Below, piece by piece: positions 27,764-37,326 of a stretch of DNA of 64,000 nucleotides (its first letter is position 1; every line of letters starts with the position of its first letter). The translations under genes were made by a program, and so were the position numbers. The notes beneath the pieces are model-generated. The model had not been told where the DNA came from, ran no database searches, and saw only the letters and a list, made by a program, of their open reading frames with translations. This DNA comes from Algoriphagus sp. (lineage in GTDB: Bacteria; Bacteroidota; Bacteroidia; Cytophagales; Cyclobacteriaceae), in contig NZ_JABXIN010000024.1 in the NCBI RefSeq assembly GCF_013373065.1, positions 1 to 64,000 of the forward strand. Direction: 5' to 3'.

Positions 27764-28712
27764 ATTAGAAAGCTTCCTGAGCAATTATTCATTTGGAGAA
27801 GAACCAAATGAACTTTACGAACCGATTCGCTACATTTTAAAATTGGGAGGTAAGCGAATAAGACCCTTATTAAGTTTACTTTCCTATGGCCTTTTTCAGG
27901 ATGATCCTGAAAAAATCCTTAGCCAAGCTGCAGCAGTAGAGGTATTTCACAACTTCACTTTGATGCATGATGACATCATGGATCAGGCTCCCTTGCGAAG
28001 AGGAAAAGAAACCGTCCATGAAAAATGGAATCCAAATGTTGCGATTCTTTCAGGGGATGTCATGCTGGTTAAGGCCTATGAATTGCTCCTTCCTACCCCA
28101 TCGAATCTATTGACAAGCGTCATCCAAGCCTTCAATCAGACGGCTGCAGAAGTATGCGAAGGGCAACAACTCGATATGAATTTTGAAGTCAGAGCGGATG
28201 TCACAGAGGACGAATACCTCAATATGATCCGACTTAAGACAGCAGTCTTGTTGGGATTTGCTCTGAAACTAGGAGCCATGCTTGGCCAAGCTTCCGAAGA
28301 GGACCAAAAACACTTGTATAATTTTGGAGTCAGTATTGGAATTGGATTTCAATTAAAAGACGATTTGCTTGACGTCTTTGCAGATCAGTCCAAATTTGGA
28401 AAACAAGTGGGCGGAGACATTATTTCCAACAAAAAGACCTTCTTATTAATCAAAGCGCTGGAATTAGCAAGAAATGAAGATGCTGAAACGCTAAATCATT
28501 GGCTAAAAGTGGAGGAGTTTGATCCGAAAGAAAAAGTGAAAGAGGTCAAAACCCTTTATGAAAAAATTGGTGTACGAAAACTAGCTGAAGAAAAGATGAA
28601 TGAGTTTTTTGATGCTGGTTTTTCCCAACTGGAAAAAATCCAAAAAGTAAATGAGTCCTATTACCAAGGCTTGTATGACATTGCACAAGCCCTCGTGCAC
28701 CGAGAAAAATAA
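27726..28712 (+). CDS. Polyprenyl (FPP/GGPP-type) synthase
   Basis: A 328-residue trans-prenyltransferase that condenses isopentenyl diphosphate with allylic diphosphates. GGKRIRP is at 41-47, the first Asp-rich motif DDIMD at 82-86 and the second DDLLD at 212-216. Phe at position -5 before the first motif fits a short- to medium-chain product, which I cannot fix from sequence. I chose the ATG at 27726, inside the end of rnr, because the region from LDKLESFLSNYSFGEEP onward belongs to the family and the earlier start (27690) does not. The rhomboid gene follows after 3 nt. Confidence 0.92.
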   Translation: MTKNQLAPALLDKLESFLSNYSFGEEPNELYEPIRYILKLGGKRIRPLLSLLSYGLFQDDPEKILSQAAAVEVFHNFTLMHDDIMDQAPLRRGKETVHEKWNPNVAILSGDVMLVKAYELLLPTPSNLLTSVIQAFNQTAAEVCEGQQLDMNFEVRADVTEDEYLNMIRLKTAVLLGFALKLGAMLGQASEEDQKHLYNFGVSIGIGFQLKDDLLDVFADQSKFGKQVGGDIISNKKTFLLIKALELARNEDAETLNHWLKVEEFDPKEKVKEVKTLYEKIGVRKLAEEKMNEFFDAGFSQLEKIQKVNESYYQGLYDIAQALVHREK

Positions 28713-28715
28713 CCC

Positions 28716-29345
28716 ATGAATCTTTCTATTACGGTCATTTTGATCCTGGTAACTGTGATCAGCAGTTTCTTAGGATTTAATAATCATACCTTGACGGAAC
28801 GCTGGATGTTTACTCCCTATTTAATAAAAAGGAGGAAGCAATGGGACCGATTCATTCTCTCGGGTTTCATCCATAAAGATTACATTCATCTCTTGTTCAA
28901 CATGTTTACCTTTTATTTTTTCGGAAGGGTAGTCGAGCAATTCTTGATGTATAAGTTCGGGGCCTCCCTTGGAGGATTTGTTTTTGTATTCTTTTATATA
29001 ATTGGAATCGTGATTGCGGATATTCCAACCTATCACAAGCATCAAGACAATTCCTATTACAGAGCCCTGGGAGCTTCGGGGGGAACGGCCGCTACCGTTT
29101 TTGCAAGTATCATCATTCTACCACTTGCAGATATTTGTCTTTTTGGAATTGTTTGCCTGCCTGGATTTATTCTTGGAGCCCTATTTCTTATTTATTCATA
29201 CACTAAAGGAAAGCAGGATAGCGACGGGATCAATCATGACGCTCATCTTTTTGGAGCCTTATTTGGTATCGTTTTCATATTGCTAGTTTCCCCATCCAGT
29301 GCGCTCGATTTTATTGAGCAAATCAAAAGTTTTAGAATTTTCTAA
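28716..29345 (+). CDS. Rhomboid family intramembrane serine protease
   Basis: A 209-residue membrane protein with six or so hydrophobic segments. HLLFNMFTFYFFG (58-70) is the helix-2 region of rhomboids, the nucleophile is Ser121 in GASGGTAA and the catalytic His177 lies in HDAHLFGALFG. It would cut membrane proteins within the bilayer. Substrate unknown. It follows the prenyl synthase gene by 3 nt, so the two are cotranscribed, though no functional link is known. Confidence 0.92.
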   Translation: MNLSITVILILVTVISSFLGFNNHTLTERWMFTPYLIKRRKQWDRFILSGFIHKDYIHLLFNMFTFYFFGRVVEQFLMYKFGASLGGFVFVFFYIIGIVIADIPTYHKHQDNSYYRALGASGGTAATVFASIIILPLADICLFGIVCLPGFILGALFLIYSYTKGKQDSDGINHDAHLFGALFGIVFILLVSPSSALDFIEQIKSFRIF

Positions 29346-29353
29346 AAAATAAA

Positions 29354-29376
29354 GCCTCCCGGAAATTCCGGGAGGC
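29354..29376. terminator. Bidirectional terminator, rhomboid / BNR protein
   Basis: GCCTCCCGGAA pairs with TTCCGGGAGGC around a single central base (a near-perfect palindrome), with A/T-rich flanks, between convergent genes. Confidence 0.85.
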
Positions 29377-29382
29377 CTTACC

Positions 29383-32300
29383 TTATTTTTTGATATCTAG
29401 CTTAGTTCTCAGTTCATCGATGTTGAGAATCTTCGAGATTTCCTCTTGCTCGAGACGTTTAAAGCGCGCCAACTGTACATCAATCTGTTCGGTCAGTTCT
29501 TGACGAACTTCCTCAGACTGATTAGTAGGTTTATAATCACCATTTCCAACAATGGAATTTAGGTGAGCCAGCTTGTTGTTCAAGCGAATAGGGAAGTTCA
29601 AAGGATCCTGATTACTTTGATTTTTAGTCTGATAAAGCGTTTCTTCAATAGACTTCATTTCAGCTTGGATTTCCTCCAGATTCGCAGGCTTATTTTCCAT
29701 GCTATCTAATTCAGTACGATACTGCCGGATCAACTTAATAGTCTGATGCGTTTCTGTAAGTTTTCGGTTGACTCTCATTAAGAAGTCAAACTGCTCCTCT
29801 AACTCTGCCTGGGTGCTTGGATAGCGTGGATCCGCCAAAACTTTAAACGGCTGTACCTGTGTTTCACCACCCAAAGTCATACGAACTTTATAATAACCGG
29901 GAACCACTTTAGGTCCTCTGAGATTGGCAGCCCACATGATTAATCCATCAAACCCTTCAGCATCTTCAACTCGAAGGTTCCAATTAAACTCATTGCTACC
30001 GGCCTTCACCTTCAAGGTGTCGCCTTTATATCCTTTTGTGGAGAAGGTACGCAATATATTGTCCTTGTTATCCAAGAATTCGATTCGCAATTCATCCTGA
30101 GGTTTTTCTTTCAAGAAATAATAAACCAGCACTCCTCCTGCTCGATTGGTACCGCTTGTCGTGGATTTTCTACTCATCCCGTCAATACGATAGGAATCTT
30201 GAGGCTTGAAAAGATGCAAAGCCTTATTCTCGATTCCAGGTTCTGCTTGATGCAAAACAGTCAAATCATCAATAATCCAAAATGCCCGTCCTTGGGTTGC
30301 TGCAATTAAATTATTCTCCTTGATAGCCAAATCTGTAATAGGAACAATCGGAAGATTCATTTGCAAGGAATGCCAACTAGCCCCGTCATCCTTTGAGTAA
30401 TACATACCAGTTTCAGTTCCGGCATAGAGCATTCCTCGTTTCACAGGATCAGCTCGGACAACTCGAGTGAAATGTTCCGGATCTATTCCAGAAGTGATTT
30501 TCGTCCAGGTTTTCCCATAATCCTTTGTCTTGTATAGATAAGGTTCATAATTCCCAGTCTTGTATCCTGTCGCGGCAAAATATGCCTCTGCTGGATCAAA
30601 TGGACTTGCCTCAATGCTATTGATCTGCAACCATTCCGGCATGTCAGATGGAGTGACATTTTGCCAAGTTTCCCCATTATCAGTAGTCACATGAACTAGT
30701 CCGTCATCCGAGCCTGCCCAAATGACTCCCTGCTTTACAGGTGATTCAGCAGCTGTAAAAATCGTCGCATAATATTCAACAGAAGTATTATCCTTAGTGA
30801 TCGGACCACCTGAGGGGCCTAGCTTACTGGCATCGTTTCTGGTCAAATCAGGAGAAAACACCTCCCAGCTTTGTCCTTCATCCCGTGAGCGATGGAATCT
30901 ATTACTTGTTGTATAAAGAAGATCAGAATCATGAGGAGAGAAGAATATCGGAAAATTCCACTGGAAGCGATATTTCATATCCTCAGCTCCGTGTCCCATT
31001 GGGTTATCAGGCCAAACATTGACAGACCGGGAAATATCATTTTCATGATCCACACGGGTCAAGTAACCTCCATAAGACCCCCCATAAACGATGTCATTGT
31101 TGTCAGGATCCGGAGCAATCCACCCTGATTCACCTCCTGCAGTAGGCTCCCAATGGTCTTCAGTAATTCCTCCACGTCCATCAATCCTATGGCGGATTCG
31201 CACGGTAGAGTTATCCTGCTGGGCACCATAGATTCGATAAGGGAAGGAATTATCAGTAGTTACTCTGTAAAACTGAGAGGTTGGTTGATTCATATATGTT
31301 GACCAATTGGCTCCCCCATCCTCGGATATTTGTGCACCGCCGTCATCAGCAATTGCCATTCGCTGATTGTTATTGGGGTCTATCCAAAGATCATGATGAT
31401 CTCCATGAGGGGCATTTGCTCCCTTAAAGGTCTTACCTCCATCAGTCGATTTATGATAACTTACATTGAGGACATAGACGGTTTCTTCGTCTTGTGGATC
31501 TGCATATATTCGCGAATAATACCAAGCTCGCTGCCGCAAACTTCTGTCTTCATTGGTACGAGTCCAGCTTTCACCTGCATCTGTTGATACATAAACCCCT
31601 CCATTTTCATTCTCAATAATCGCATAGAGTCGATTGGAGTTTAATGGAGAAACCGAGATGCCCATAATACCTAAGGTTCCCTCAGGGAACCCTTCTTTTT
31701 GGGTCAAGTCCTCCCAGGTTTTACCTCCATCTGAGGATTTAAACATCTTGGAACCGGGACCACCACTTTCTAAAGAGTAAGGGGTTCGCTTAATTTCCCA
31801 AGTGGTCGCATAAAGGACTTCAGGATTATTAGGATCCAAAATCAAATCAACCGCTCCAGCCACATCACTGACAAAAAGAACCTGCTCCCAATTTTTTCCT
31901 CCATCCGTAGTCTTGTAAACACCTCGGGTAGCATCAGGCTTGAAAATATCTCCCAATACCGCGGCATAAACTACATCTGGGTTTGTTGGGTGAATCCGAA
32001 GACGCGCAACAAAACGGGATTTATCCAACCCGGCACGTTCCCATGATTTTCCAGCATCTGTACTTTTCCAAATACCATAACCAAATGAAACGTTACCTCG
32101 AACAGTTTTCTCGCCTCCTCCTGCATATACGACACTTGTATCACTTAGGGAAACAGCGACCGATCCAATGGATCCGCCGAAATAACCATCCGAAACGGAC
32201 TTCCAGGTTTGTCCCGAATCAACGGTTTTCCATACCCCACCTCCGGTACTTCCGAAGTAGTAGGTATGATCAGATCCTGCAACGCCTGTAACAGCATCAG

Positions 32301-32448
32301 ATCTTCCGCCCCTAAAAGGTCCAACAAGACGCCACTCGAGAGCATCATAGACTTTAGGGTCTGCAATTTGTTGGGAGTAGGAGCTGGGGGAAAGCCAAAG
32401 CGTCAGAATTCCAAAAGCCCATACCACCCAAGTAGTTCTTCTTCTCAT
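29383..32448 (-). CDS. Exported BNR/VPS10-like beta-propeller protein
   Basis: A 1021-residue exported protein with signal peptide (about 1-25). Many BNR (Asp-box) repeats of the form SxDxGxTW are visible: SVDSGQTWKSV-like at about 80, STDAGKSWERA, TTDGGKNWEQV, SSDGGKTWEDL, STDAGESWTRT and later ones, forming sialidase/VPS10-like propellers. The last 250 residues are a charged, partly coiled-coil region (about 890-1015). Proteins of this kind in Bacteroidota are often annotated as glycosyl hydrolases, but I see no catalytic residues of a known family, so the function is open. Monocistronic. Confidence 0.85.
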   Translation of the reverse strand: MRRRTTWVVWAFGILTLWLSPSSYSQQIADPKVYDALEWRLVGPFRGGRSDAVTGVAGSDHTYYFGSTGGGVWKTVDSGQTWKSVSDGYFGGSIGSVAVSLSDTSVVYAGGGEKTVRGNVSFGYGIWKSTDAGKSWERAGLDKSRFVARLRIHPTNPDVVYAAVLGDIFKPDATRGVYKTTDGGKNWEQVLFVSDVAGAVDLILDPNNPEVLYATTWEIKRTPYSLESGGPGSKMFKSSDGGKTWEDLTQKEGFPEGTLGIMGISVSPLNSNRLYAIIENENGGVYVSTDAGESWTRTNEDRSLRQRAWYYSRIYADPQDEETVYVLNVSYHKSTDGGKTFKGANAPHGDHHDLWIDPNNNQRMAIADDGGAQISEDGGANWSTYMNQPTSQFYRVTTDNSFPYRIYGAQQDNSTVRIRHRIDGRGGITEDHWEPTAGGESGWIAPDPDNNDIVYGGSYGGYLTRVDHENDISRSVNVWPDNPMGHGAEDMKYRFQWNFPIFFSPHDSDLLYTTSNRFHRSRDEGQSWEVFSPDLTRNDASKLGPSGGPITKDNTSVEYYATIFTAAESPVKQGVIWAGSDDGLVHVTTDNGETWQNVTPSDMPEWLQINSIEASPFDPAEAYFAATGYKTGNYEPYLYKTKDYGKTWTKITSGIDPEHFTRVVRADPVKRGMLYAGTETGMYYSKDDGASWHSLQMNLPIVPITDLAIKENNLIAATQGRAFWIIDDLTVLHQAEPGIENKALHLFKPQDSYRIDGMSRKSTTSGTNRAGGVLVYYFLKEKPQDELRIEFLDNKDNILRTFSTKGYKGDTLKVKAGSNEFNWNLRVEDAEGFDGLIMWAANLRGPKVVPGYYKVRMTLGGETQVQPFKVLADPRYPSTQAELEEQFDFLMRVNRKLTETHQTIKLIRQYRTELDSMENKPANLEEIQAEMKSIEETLYQTKNQSNQDPLNFPIRLNNKLAHLNSIVGNGDYKPTNQSEEVRQELTEQIDVQLARFKRLEQEEISKILNIDELRTKLDIKK

Positions 32449-32547
32449 AAGGATTTTGTTTGGTGGTTTGTTGAAGATAAAAAATTAGCAGATGTAAAGA
32501 GAATGCAGAACAAAAAAATGATCAATGGTCGAAATAAATCTTGGCAA

Positions 32548-32584
32548 AAAAAAAGCCTCACTCGAAAACTCAAGTGAGGCTTTT
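32548..32584 (-). terminator. rplU-rpmA terminator
   Basis: AAAAGCCTCACT pairs with AGTGAGGCTTTT (12 bp) with a 10-nt loop, followed on the minus strand by a long T run. It lies 17 nt after the rpmA stop. Confidence 0.88.
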
Positions 32585-32600
32585 GTATTTAAATTTTTAA

Positions 32601-32861
32601 TTAAGCTTCTGCAGGAACTACGCTTACTACAGACTTACCATCAGCTTTTTTTCTGAATGAAACTACGCCATCAGTCAAAGCAAACAAGGTATGATCTTTA
32701 CCCAAACCTACATTGTTGCCTGGGTGATGTTTAGTACCTCTTTGTCTTACGATGATGTTTCCAGCAATTACTTGCTCACCACCAAATTTTTTAACGCCCA
32801 ATCGTTTGGAGTGGGACTCTCTACCGTTTTTGGAACTACCTACACCTTTTTTGTGTGCCAT
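32601..32861 (-). CDS. rpmA: 50S ribosomal protein L27
   Basis: An 86-residue ribosomal protein at the peptidyl-transferase centre. The start [20 protein letters not shown] and the segments [20 protein letters not shown] and [10 protein letters not shown] are typical. It has the standard short start without the N-terminal extension that needs cleavage in Firmicutes. Downstream partner of rplU, 34 nt away. Confidence 0.98.
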   Translation of the reverse strand: MAHKKGVGSSKNGRESHSKRLGVKKFGGEQVIAGNIIVRQRGTKHHPGNNVGLGKDHTLFALTDGVVSFRKKADGKSVVSVVPAEA

Positions 32862-32895
32862 GGTTTTATACGTTTAGGGTTTTCAAAAAGAAAAC

Positions 32896-33207
32896 TTAGA
32901 GTGTAATATTTTCGATCAACAATTTAGTGAAATCTTGTCTGTGACCATTCTTCTTCTTGTAGCCTTTTCTTCGCTTTTTCTTGAAGACAATCACTTTATC
33001 ACCTTTTACATGATCTAGCACTTTGCCAGATACCTTTGCACCTTCAACTAATGGTGCACCAACTGACACATTCCCATCAGCTTCAGCCAATAGTACTTGG
33101 TCAAATTCCACGGAAGCGCCAGCTTCTACGTTCATTTTTGGAGCGTAGATAGACTGATCTTTAGTTACTTTGAACTGCTTACCAGCGATGTTTACAATTG
33201 CGTACAT
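32896..33207 (-). CDS. rplU: 50S ribosomal protein L21
   Basis: A 103-residue L21, starting MYAIVNIAGKQFKVTKDQ and ending DFTKLLIENITL; KVIVFKKKRRKGYKKKNGHRQ is the basic rRNA-binding region. I chose the ATG at 33207; the longer frame from 33267 runs back through the promoter and adds residues unlike the family. The -7 element at 33241-33248 leaves a leader of about 30 nt. It forms an operon with rpmA. Confidence 0.98.
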   Translation of the reverse strand: MYAIVNIAGKQFKVTKDQSIYAPKMNVEAGASVEFDQVLLAEADGNVSVGAPLVEGAKVSGKVLDHVKGDKVIVFKKKRRKGYKKKNGHRQDFTKLLIENITL

Positions 33208-33240
33208 GTTATAAATTGATTCTTTGAGAAAATCGGAGTG

Positions 33241-33268
33241 CAAATATAGGCAACTCTCTGAGAACAAA
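33241..33268 (-). promoter_or_regulatory. rplU promoter (TTTG-N16-TATATTTG)
   Basis: On the minus strand TTTG (33268-33265), a 16-nt spacer and TATATTTG (33248-33241) match the Bacteroidota consensus fully. Transcription would start near 33235. Confidence 0.65.
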
Positions 33269-33494
33269 AAAACTTCCTTAAAAAATCATTCAGGATGATA
33301 GCACTAAAAAATGCCTAAGGAATGGGAATAACTATGCTTGCTGAAATTCCCCCTACATAAATCGACTCAAGGCTAAAATTTTGATATAAAAATAAATCCA
33401 AAACCCAAGCTTTTAATAACAAAAATGTTATCAAAAAAATCGATTTATACTGATTATCAGGGCCTTAGAATGAATTCAATTCATTATCAATTTT

Positions 33495-33509
33495 TTGAAC
33501 ATAGTTCAA
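33495..33509. repeat. Inverted repeat TTGAA-N5-TTCAA, site 1
   Basis: TTGAACATAGTTCAA: the outer arms TTGAA and TTCAA plus an inner C/G pair, preceded by a T run. Same spacing as site 2 at 33651-33665, 156 nt away. A dyad of this form is what a dimeric helix-turn-helix regulator would bind. Function unproven. Confidence 0.45.
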
Positions 33510-33650
33510 TATTTACCTTGAACTGGAGTAAAAAAAATTTTTTCAAAAAAATTGAAAAAAGTTTAAAGTGCTTAAATCGCCCATATTTTTTAAAGTTTTA
33601 CATGATTTATTCTATTATAAGTAGCTGAATTTATGTTTATTAAATAATTT

Positions 33651-33665
33651 TTGAATTAAGTTCAA
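33651..33665. repeat. Inverted repeat TTGAA-N5-TTCAA, site 2
   Basis: TTGAATTAAGTTCAA with flanking T and A that extend the arms to 8 bp (TTTTTGAA / TTCAAAAA). It lies 160 nt upstream of the nrdB start and about 50 nt upstream of the putative nrdB -7 element, a fitting position for a regulator of the ribonucleotide reductase genes. Confidence 0.45.
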
Positions 33666-33716
33666 AAATCAACTTCAAGCACTTCTTAAGGGGTTTTATT
33701 TCTGATTTTTGGTTTA

Positions 33717-33755
33717 CATATTTGTTCAAGGCTGTTCTGAAAAGGCAGCCTTTTC
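33717..33755 (+). promoter_or_regulatory. nrdB leader: weak -7 element and attenuator-like hairpin
   Basis: CATATTTG at 33717-33724 is a 7-of-8 match to TAnnTTTG. Immediately downstream, AAGGCTG (33727-33733) pairs with CAGCCTT and runs into TTTT (to about 33755), a terminator-like hairpin some 70 nt ahead of the nrdB start with no gene end beside it. It could attenuate nrdBA expression or end a short leader RNA. Confidence 0.38.
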
Positions 33756-33825
33756 TATCCCCGGCAGCTGGCTATTTGTTAGTAACCCTTATTAATAACT
33801 TCTACCAAAAATAAAAAACGAGAGA

Positions 33826-34806
33826 ATGATGCAAGAGGAACCCATTTTAGTAGAAAACAAAAATCGATTTGTTTTATTTCCTATCCAGCACCCTGACATT
33901 TGGCAATTCTATAAGAAAGCAGAAGCAAGCTTTTGGACTGCAGAAGAAATCGACCTTGGTCAGGACCTGACTGACTGGAAAAATTTGAATGATGGAGAGC
34001 GCCATTTTATCTCCCACGTTTTAGCATTTTTTGCTGCCAGCGACGGGATTGTAAATGAAAACCTAGCAGAACACTTCGTAGCTGAAGTACAATACACAGA
34101 AGCAAAATTCTTCTACGGGTTTCAAATTGCCATGGAAAATATCCACTCTGAAACCTATAGCCTATTAATAGATACGTATATCAAAGATCCTGTTGAGCGT
34201 GACCGCTTATTAAATGCAATCGAACACATTGATTGTGTTAAGAAAAAAGCTGACTGGGCACTTCGATGGATTGATAACGGAAACTTCCAGGAGCGTCTAA
34301 TTGCTTTTGCCGCAGTGGAAGGTATTTTCTTCTCTGGCTCCTTCTGCTCTATTTTCTGGATGAAGAAAAGAGGACTGATGCCAGGATTAACTTTCTCCAA
34401 TGAGTTGATCTCTCGAGATGAAGGTTTGCACTGTGACTTTGCTTGCCACCTCTACACCAAGCACGTGGTGAACCCGCTTCCTAAAGAGACTGTAAAAGAA
34501 ATCATCATGGATGCCGTTGCCATCGAAAAGGAATTTGTGACTGATGCACTACCGGTTCGACTAATCGGCATGAACGCAGACCTTATGTGCCAATATATCG
34601 AGTTTGTCGCGGACCGTCTTTTAGTAGAACTCGGATGTGAAAAAGTATGGAATAGTACGAACCCATTCGATTTCATGGATATGATCTCCCTACAAGGAAA
34701 AACCAACTTCTTCGAGAAGCGAGTGGGAGACTATCAAAAAGCAGGTGTAATGAAAACTACTGAAGCCTCAGATTCTCCACGTTTTTCTCTTGGAGAAGAC
34801 TTTTAA
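33826..34806 (+). CDS. nrdB: Class Ia ribonucleotide reductase, small subunit
   Basis: A 326-residue R2 protein that holds the di-iron tyrosyl radical used by NrdA to make deoxyribonucleotides. The sequence [20 protein letters not shown] (96-115) is close to the eukaryotic R2 type; Tyr97 is at the radical position. Carboxylate and histidine ligands lie in [16 protein letters not shown] and [10 protein letters not shown]. Two adjacent ATGs (33826 and 33829) are possible starts. It precedes nrdA by 38 nt, the reverse of the E. coli gene order. Confidence 0.97.
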   Translation: MMQEEPILVENKNRFVLFPIQHPDIWQFYKKAEASFWTAEEIDLGQDLTDWKNLNDGERHFISHVLAFFAASDGIVNENLAEHFVAEVQYTEAKFFYGFQIAMENIHSETYSLLIDTYIKDPVERDRLLNAIEHIDCVKKKADWALRWIDNGNFQERLIAFAAVEGIFFSGSFCSIFWMKKRGLMPGLTFSNELISRDEGLHCDFACHLYTKHVVNPLPKETVKEIIMDAVAIEKEFVTDALPVRLIGMNADLMCQYIEFVADRLLVELGCEKVWNSTNPFDFMDMISLQGKTNFFEKRVGDYQKAGVMKTTEASDSPRFSLGEDF

Positions 34807-34844
34807 TATCAATAAACAACCCAACCACTTAACCTTATCCGACT

Positions 34845-37244
34845 ATGCTTGTAATAAAAAGAGATGGAAGACGCGAATCAGTACGATTCGACAAAATCAC
34901 GGCGAGAATTGAGAACCTCTGCGAAGGATTGGATCCGAAGTTTATCCAACCTATCGAGGTTGCCAAAAAGGTAATTGATGGCTTATATGATGGCGTTACG
35001 ACAGCTGAACTGGACAACTTAGCTGCTGAGGTTTGTGCCTCATTGACAGTCAAACATCCTGACTATGCGATTTTGGCGGCTCGAATTGCCATTTCCAATC
35101 TTCATAAAACTACCAGCCAGTCTTTCTCCAATACCATGAAGCGGCTTTACACTTATGTCAATCCAAAGACAGGTGAAAATGCTCAGCTTTTGGATACAGA
35201 AGTATATGGTATTATCAAGAAAAATGCGGCAAGACTAGATGCTGCCATCGATTACAAGCGGGATTTTGGATACGATTATTTCGGGTTTAAAACTCTAGAA
35301 AGAAGTTACCTGATCAAGTTGGATGGAAAAGTGGTGGAACGACCTCAGCATATGCTGATGAGAGTTTCCGTGGGAATTCACAAGGAAGATATTGATGCTG
35401 CTATAGAAACTTACAACCTGCTTTCTGAGAAGTGGTTTACACACGCTACTCCTACCTTATTTAATGCAGGTACACCTAAGCCTCAACTTTCTTCTTGTTT
35501 CCTTCTTACGATGAAGGAAGACAGTATCGACGGCATCTACGATACGCTGAAGCAATGTGCTAAGATTTCACAATCTGCTGGAGGTATTGGTCTTTCTATC
35601 CATCATGTTCGAGCGAAGGGTTCTTACATCAAAGGAACCAATGGCGTATCAAATGGAATTGTGCCAATGCTGCGTAACTTCGACATGACCGCTCGCTATG
35701 TAGACCAAGGAGGTGGTAAGCGTAAAGGTTCATTTGCTATCTATTTGGAACCTTGGCATGCAGATATCAAGGACTTCTTGGAACTAAAGAGAAACCACGG
35801 AAAAGAAGAAATGCGTGCCCGTGATTTGTTCTATGCACTTTGGGTTCCGGATCTATTCATGAAGCGTGTCGAGGCTAATGAGAATTGGTCCCTATTCTGT
35901 CCGAATGAAGCTCCCGGTTTGTCAGATTGCCATGGGGAAGAATTTGAAAGATTGTATGAAAAGTATGAGCGTGAAGGCAGAGCCAGAGAAACAATCAAGG
36001 CACAAGAACTTTGGTTTGAAGTCTTAGAGTCTCAAATCGAGACAGGAACTCCATACATGCTTTATAAGGATGCAGCTAATGGCAAATCCAATCAAAAAAA
36101 CCTGGGAACCATTAAGTCTTCTAACCTTTGTACTGAGATCATCGAGTACACCTCTCCAGATGAAGTAGCAGTGTGTAACCTTGCCTCCATTGCCCTTCCA
36201 AAATTTGTAACAACTGGACCAGATGGGAAGCGATATTTTGATCATCAGAAATTATATGAAATTACAAAAGTTGCGACTCGCAACTTGAATAAGGTGATCG
36301 ATGTCAACTACTACCCTGTAGAAGAGGCTCGTCGTTCCAATTTCCGTCACCGACCAATCGGTTTGGGTGTACAAGGATTAGCGGATGCCTTCTTAATGTT
36401 ACGTATGCCTTTTGATTCTCCGGAAGCAAAAGGGCTGAACGAGGACATCTTTGAAACCATCTACTATGCTGCGGTAGAGACTTCCATGGAATTGGCTAAA
36501 ATCGAGGGAACTTATGAAACCTATGAAGGTTCTCCAGCTTCACAAGGAATCCTACAGTTTGACATGTGGGGCGTGACACCAAAATCCGGAAGATGGAATT
36601 GGTCAGAATTGAAAGAGAGAGTGAAGAAGTTTGGATTGCGTAACTCCCTATTGGTTGCTCCTATGCCTACTGCCTCCACTTCTCAAATACTTGGAAACAA
36701 CGAATGCTTCGAGCCTTACACCTCTAATATTTATACTCGAAGAACACTTTCAGGTGAGTTCATTGTAGTGAATAAGCATCTCATGAAAGACCTGATCAAA
36801 TTGGGACTTTGGGATGATACCATGAGAAATAGATTGATTGCGGCAAACGGATCTGTTCAGAACATTCCTAATATCCCGCAAAACATCAAAGATCTCTACA
36901 AAACTGTATGGGAGATATCCCAGAAAGTAATCATCGATATGGCAGCAGACCGAGGTGCTTATATCTGTCAGTCTCAAAGTATGAACGTCTTCTTGCAAGA
37001 TCCAAACTTTGGAAAATTGACCTCTATGCATTTTTATGCATGGAAAAAAGGACTCAAAACCGGTATGTATTACCTACGTTCTCAAGCTGCCGCAGCTGCT
37101 ATCAAGTTCACTTTGGATAAAAGCGCACTTGTTGACAAAGAAGAAACAGCAGCAGCACCAACAGCTCAGGAACTCAAAGACAAGCAAGCAGCCATCGCTT
37201 GTTCTCTGGACAATCCTGATGACTGCGAAATGTGTGGAAGTTAA
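34845..37244 (+). CDS. nrdA: Class Ia ribonucleotide reductase, large subunit
   Basis: A 799-residue R1. The ATP-cone regulatory domain is at about 1-90 ([16 protein letters not shown]). The active site has the first redox Cys in SSCFLL, the NLCTEI triplet of Asn, thiyl-radical Cys and Glu, the later CNLAS cysteine, and the TyrTyr radical-relay pair in GMYYLRSQ. The C-terminal CEMCGS carries the swinging CxxC that is re-reduced by thioredoxin. Operon with nrdB, closed by a strong terminator. Confidence 0.98.
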   Translation: MLVIKRDGRRESVRFDKITARIENLCEGLDPKFIQPIEVAKKVIDGLYDGVTTAELDNLAAEVCASLTVKHPDYAILAARIAISNLHKTTSQSFSNTMKRLYTYVNPKTGENAQLLDTEVYGIIKKNAARLDAAIDYKRDFGYDYFGFKTLERSYLIKLDGKVVERPQHMLMRVSVGIHKEDIDAAIETYNLLSEKWFTHATPTLFNAGTPKPQLSSCFLLTMKEDSIDGIYDTLKQCAKISQSAGGIGLSIHHVRAKGSYIKGTNGVSNGIVPMLRNFDMTARYVDQGGGKRKGSFAIYLEPWHADIKDFLELKRNHGKEEMRARDLFYALWVPDLFMKRVEANENWSLFCPNEAPGLSDCHGEEFERLYEKYEREGRARETIKAQELWFEVLESQIETGTPYMLYKDAANGKSNQKNLGTIKSSNLCTEIIEYTSPDEVAVCNLASIALPKFVTTGPDGKRYFDHQKLYEITKVATRNLNKVIDVNYYPVEEARRSNFRHRPIGLGVQGLADAFLMLRMPFDSPEAKGLNEDIFETIYYAAVETSMELAKIEGTYETYEGSPASQGILQFDMWGVTPKSGRWNWSELKERVKKFGLRNSLLVAPMPTASTSQILGNNECFEPYTSNIYTRRTLSGEFIVVNKHLMKDLIKLGLWDDTMRNRLIAANGSVQNIPNIPQNIKDLYKTVWEISQKVIIDMAADRGAYICQSQSMNVFLQDPNFGKLTSMHFYAWKKGLKTGMYYLRSQAAAAAIKFTLDKSALVDKEETAAAPTAQELKDKQAAIACSLDNPDDCEMCGS

Positions 37245-37267
37245 TTATTTTAGAGTTCGTCAAATGG

Positions 37268-37300
37268 AAAAAGCGCCTGGTTGTTCTAGGCGCTTTTTTT
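37268..37300 (+). terminator. nrdBA terminator
   Basis: AAAAAGCGCCT pairs with AGGCGCTTTTT over a 9-nt loop and is followed by more T, 24 nt after the nrdA stop. Confidence 0.9.
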
Positions 37301-37326
37301 GTATTTTCCCTTTCATTCTAAACACT

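Larger units (their letters stand above)
33269..33716. other. Gene-free AT-rich region between rplU and nrdB
   Basis: About 450 nt of very AT-rich sequence with no credible gene. A 67-codon frame (33425-33628) exists but has no family signal. What it does hold is two inverted repeats with the same pattern, described separately, plus a smaller one, ATAAC-AAAAAT-GTTAT near 33416-33431. Confidence 0.5.

Noticed and set aside
33425..33628. A 67-codon frame in the gap between rplU and nrdB
   Set aside because: No family signal, compositionally like AT-rich noncoding DNA, and it spans one of the inverted repeats.
37036..37326. N-terminal extension of the DUF1569 protein
   Set aside because: It lies inside nrdA and the nrdBA terminator; the real start is the ATG at 37327.
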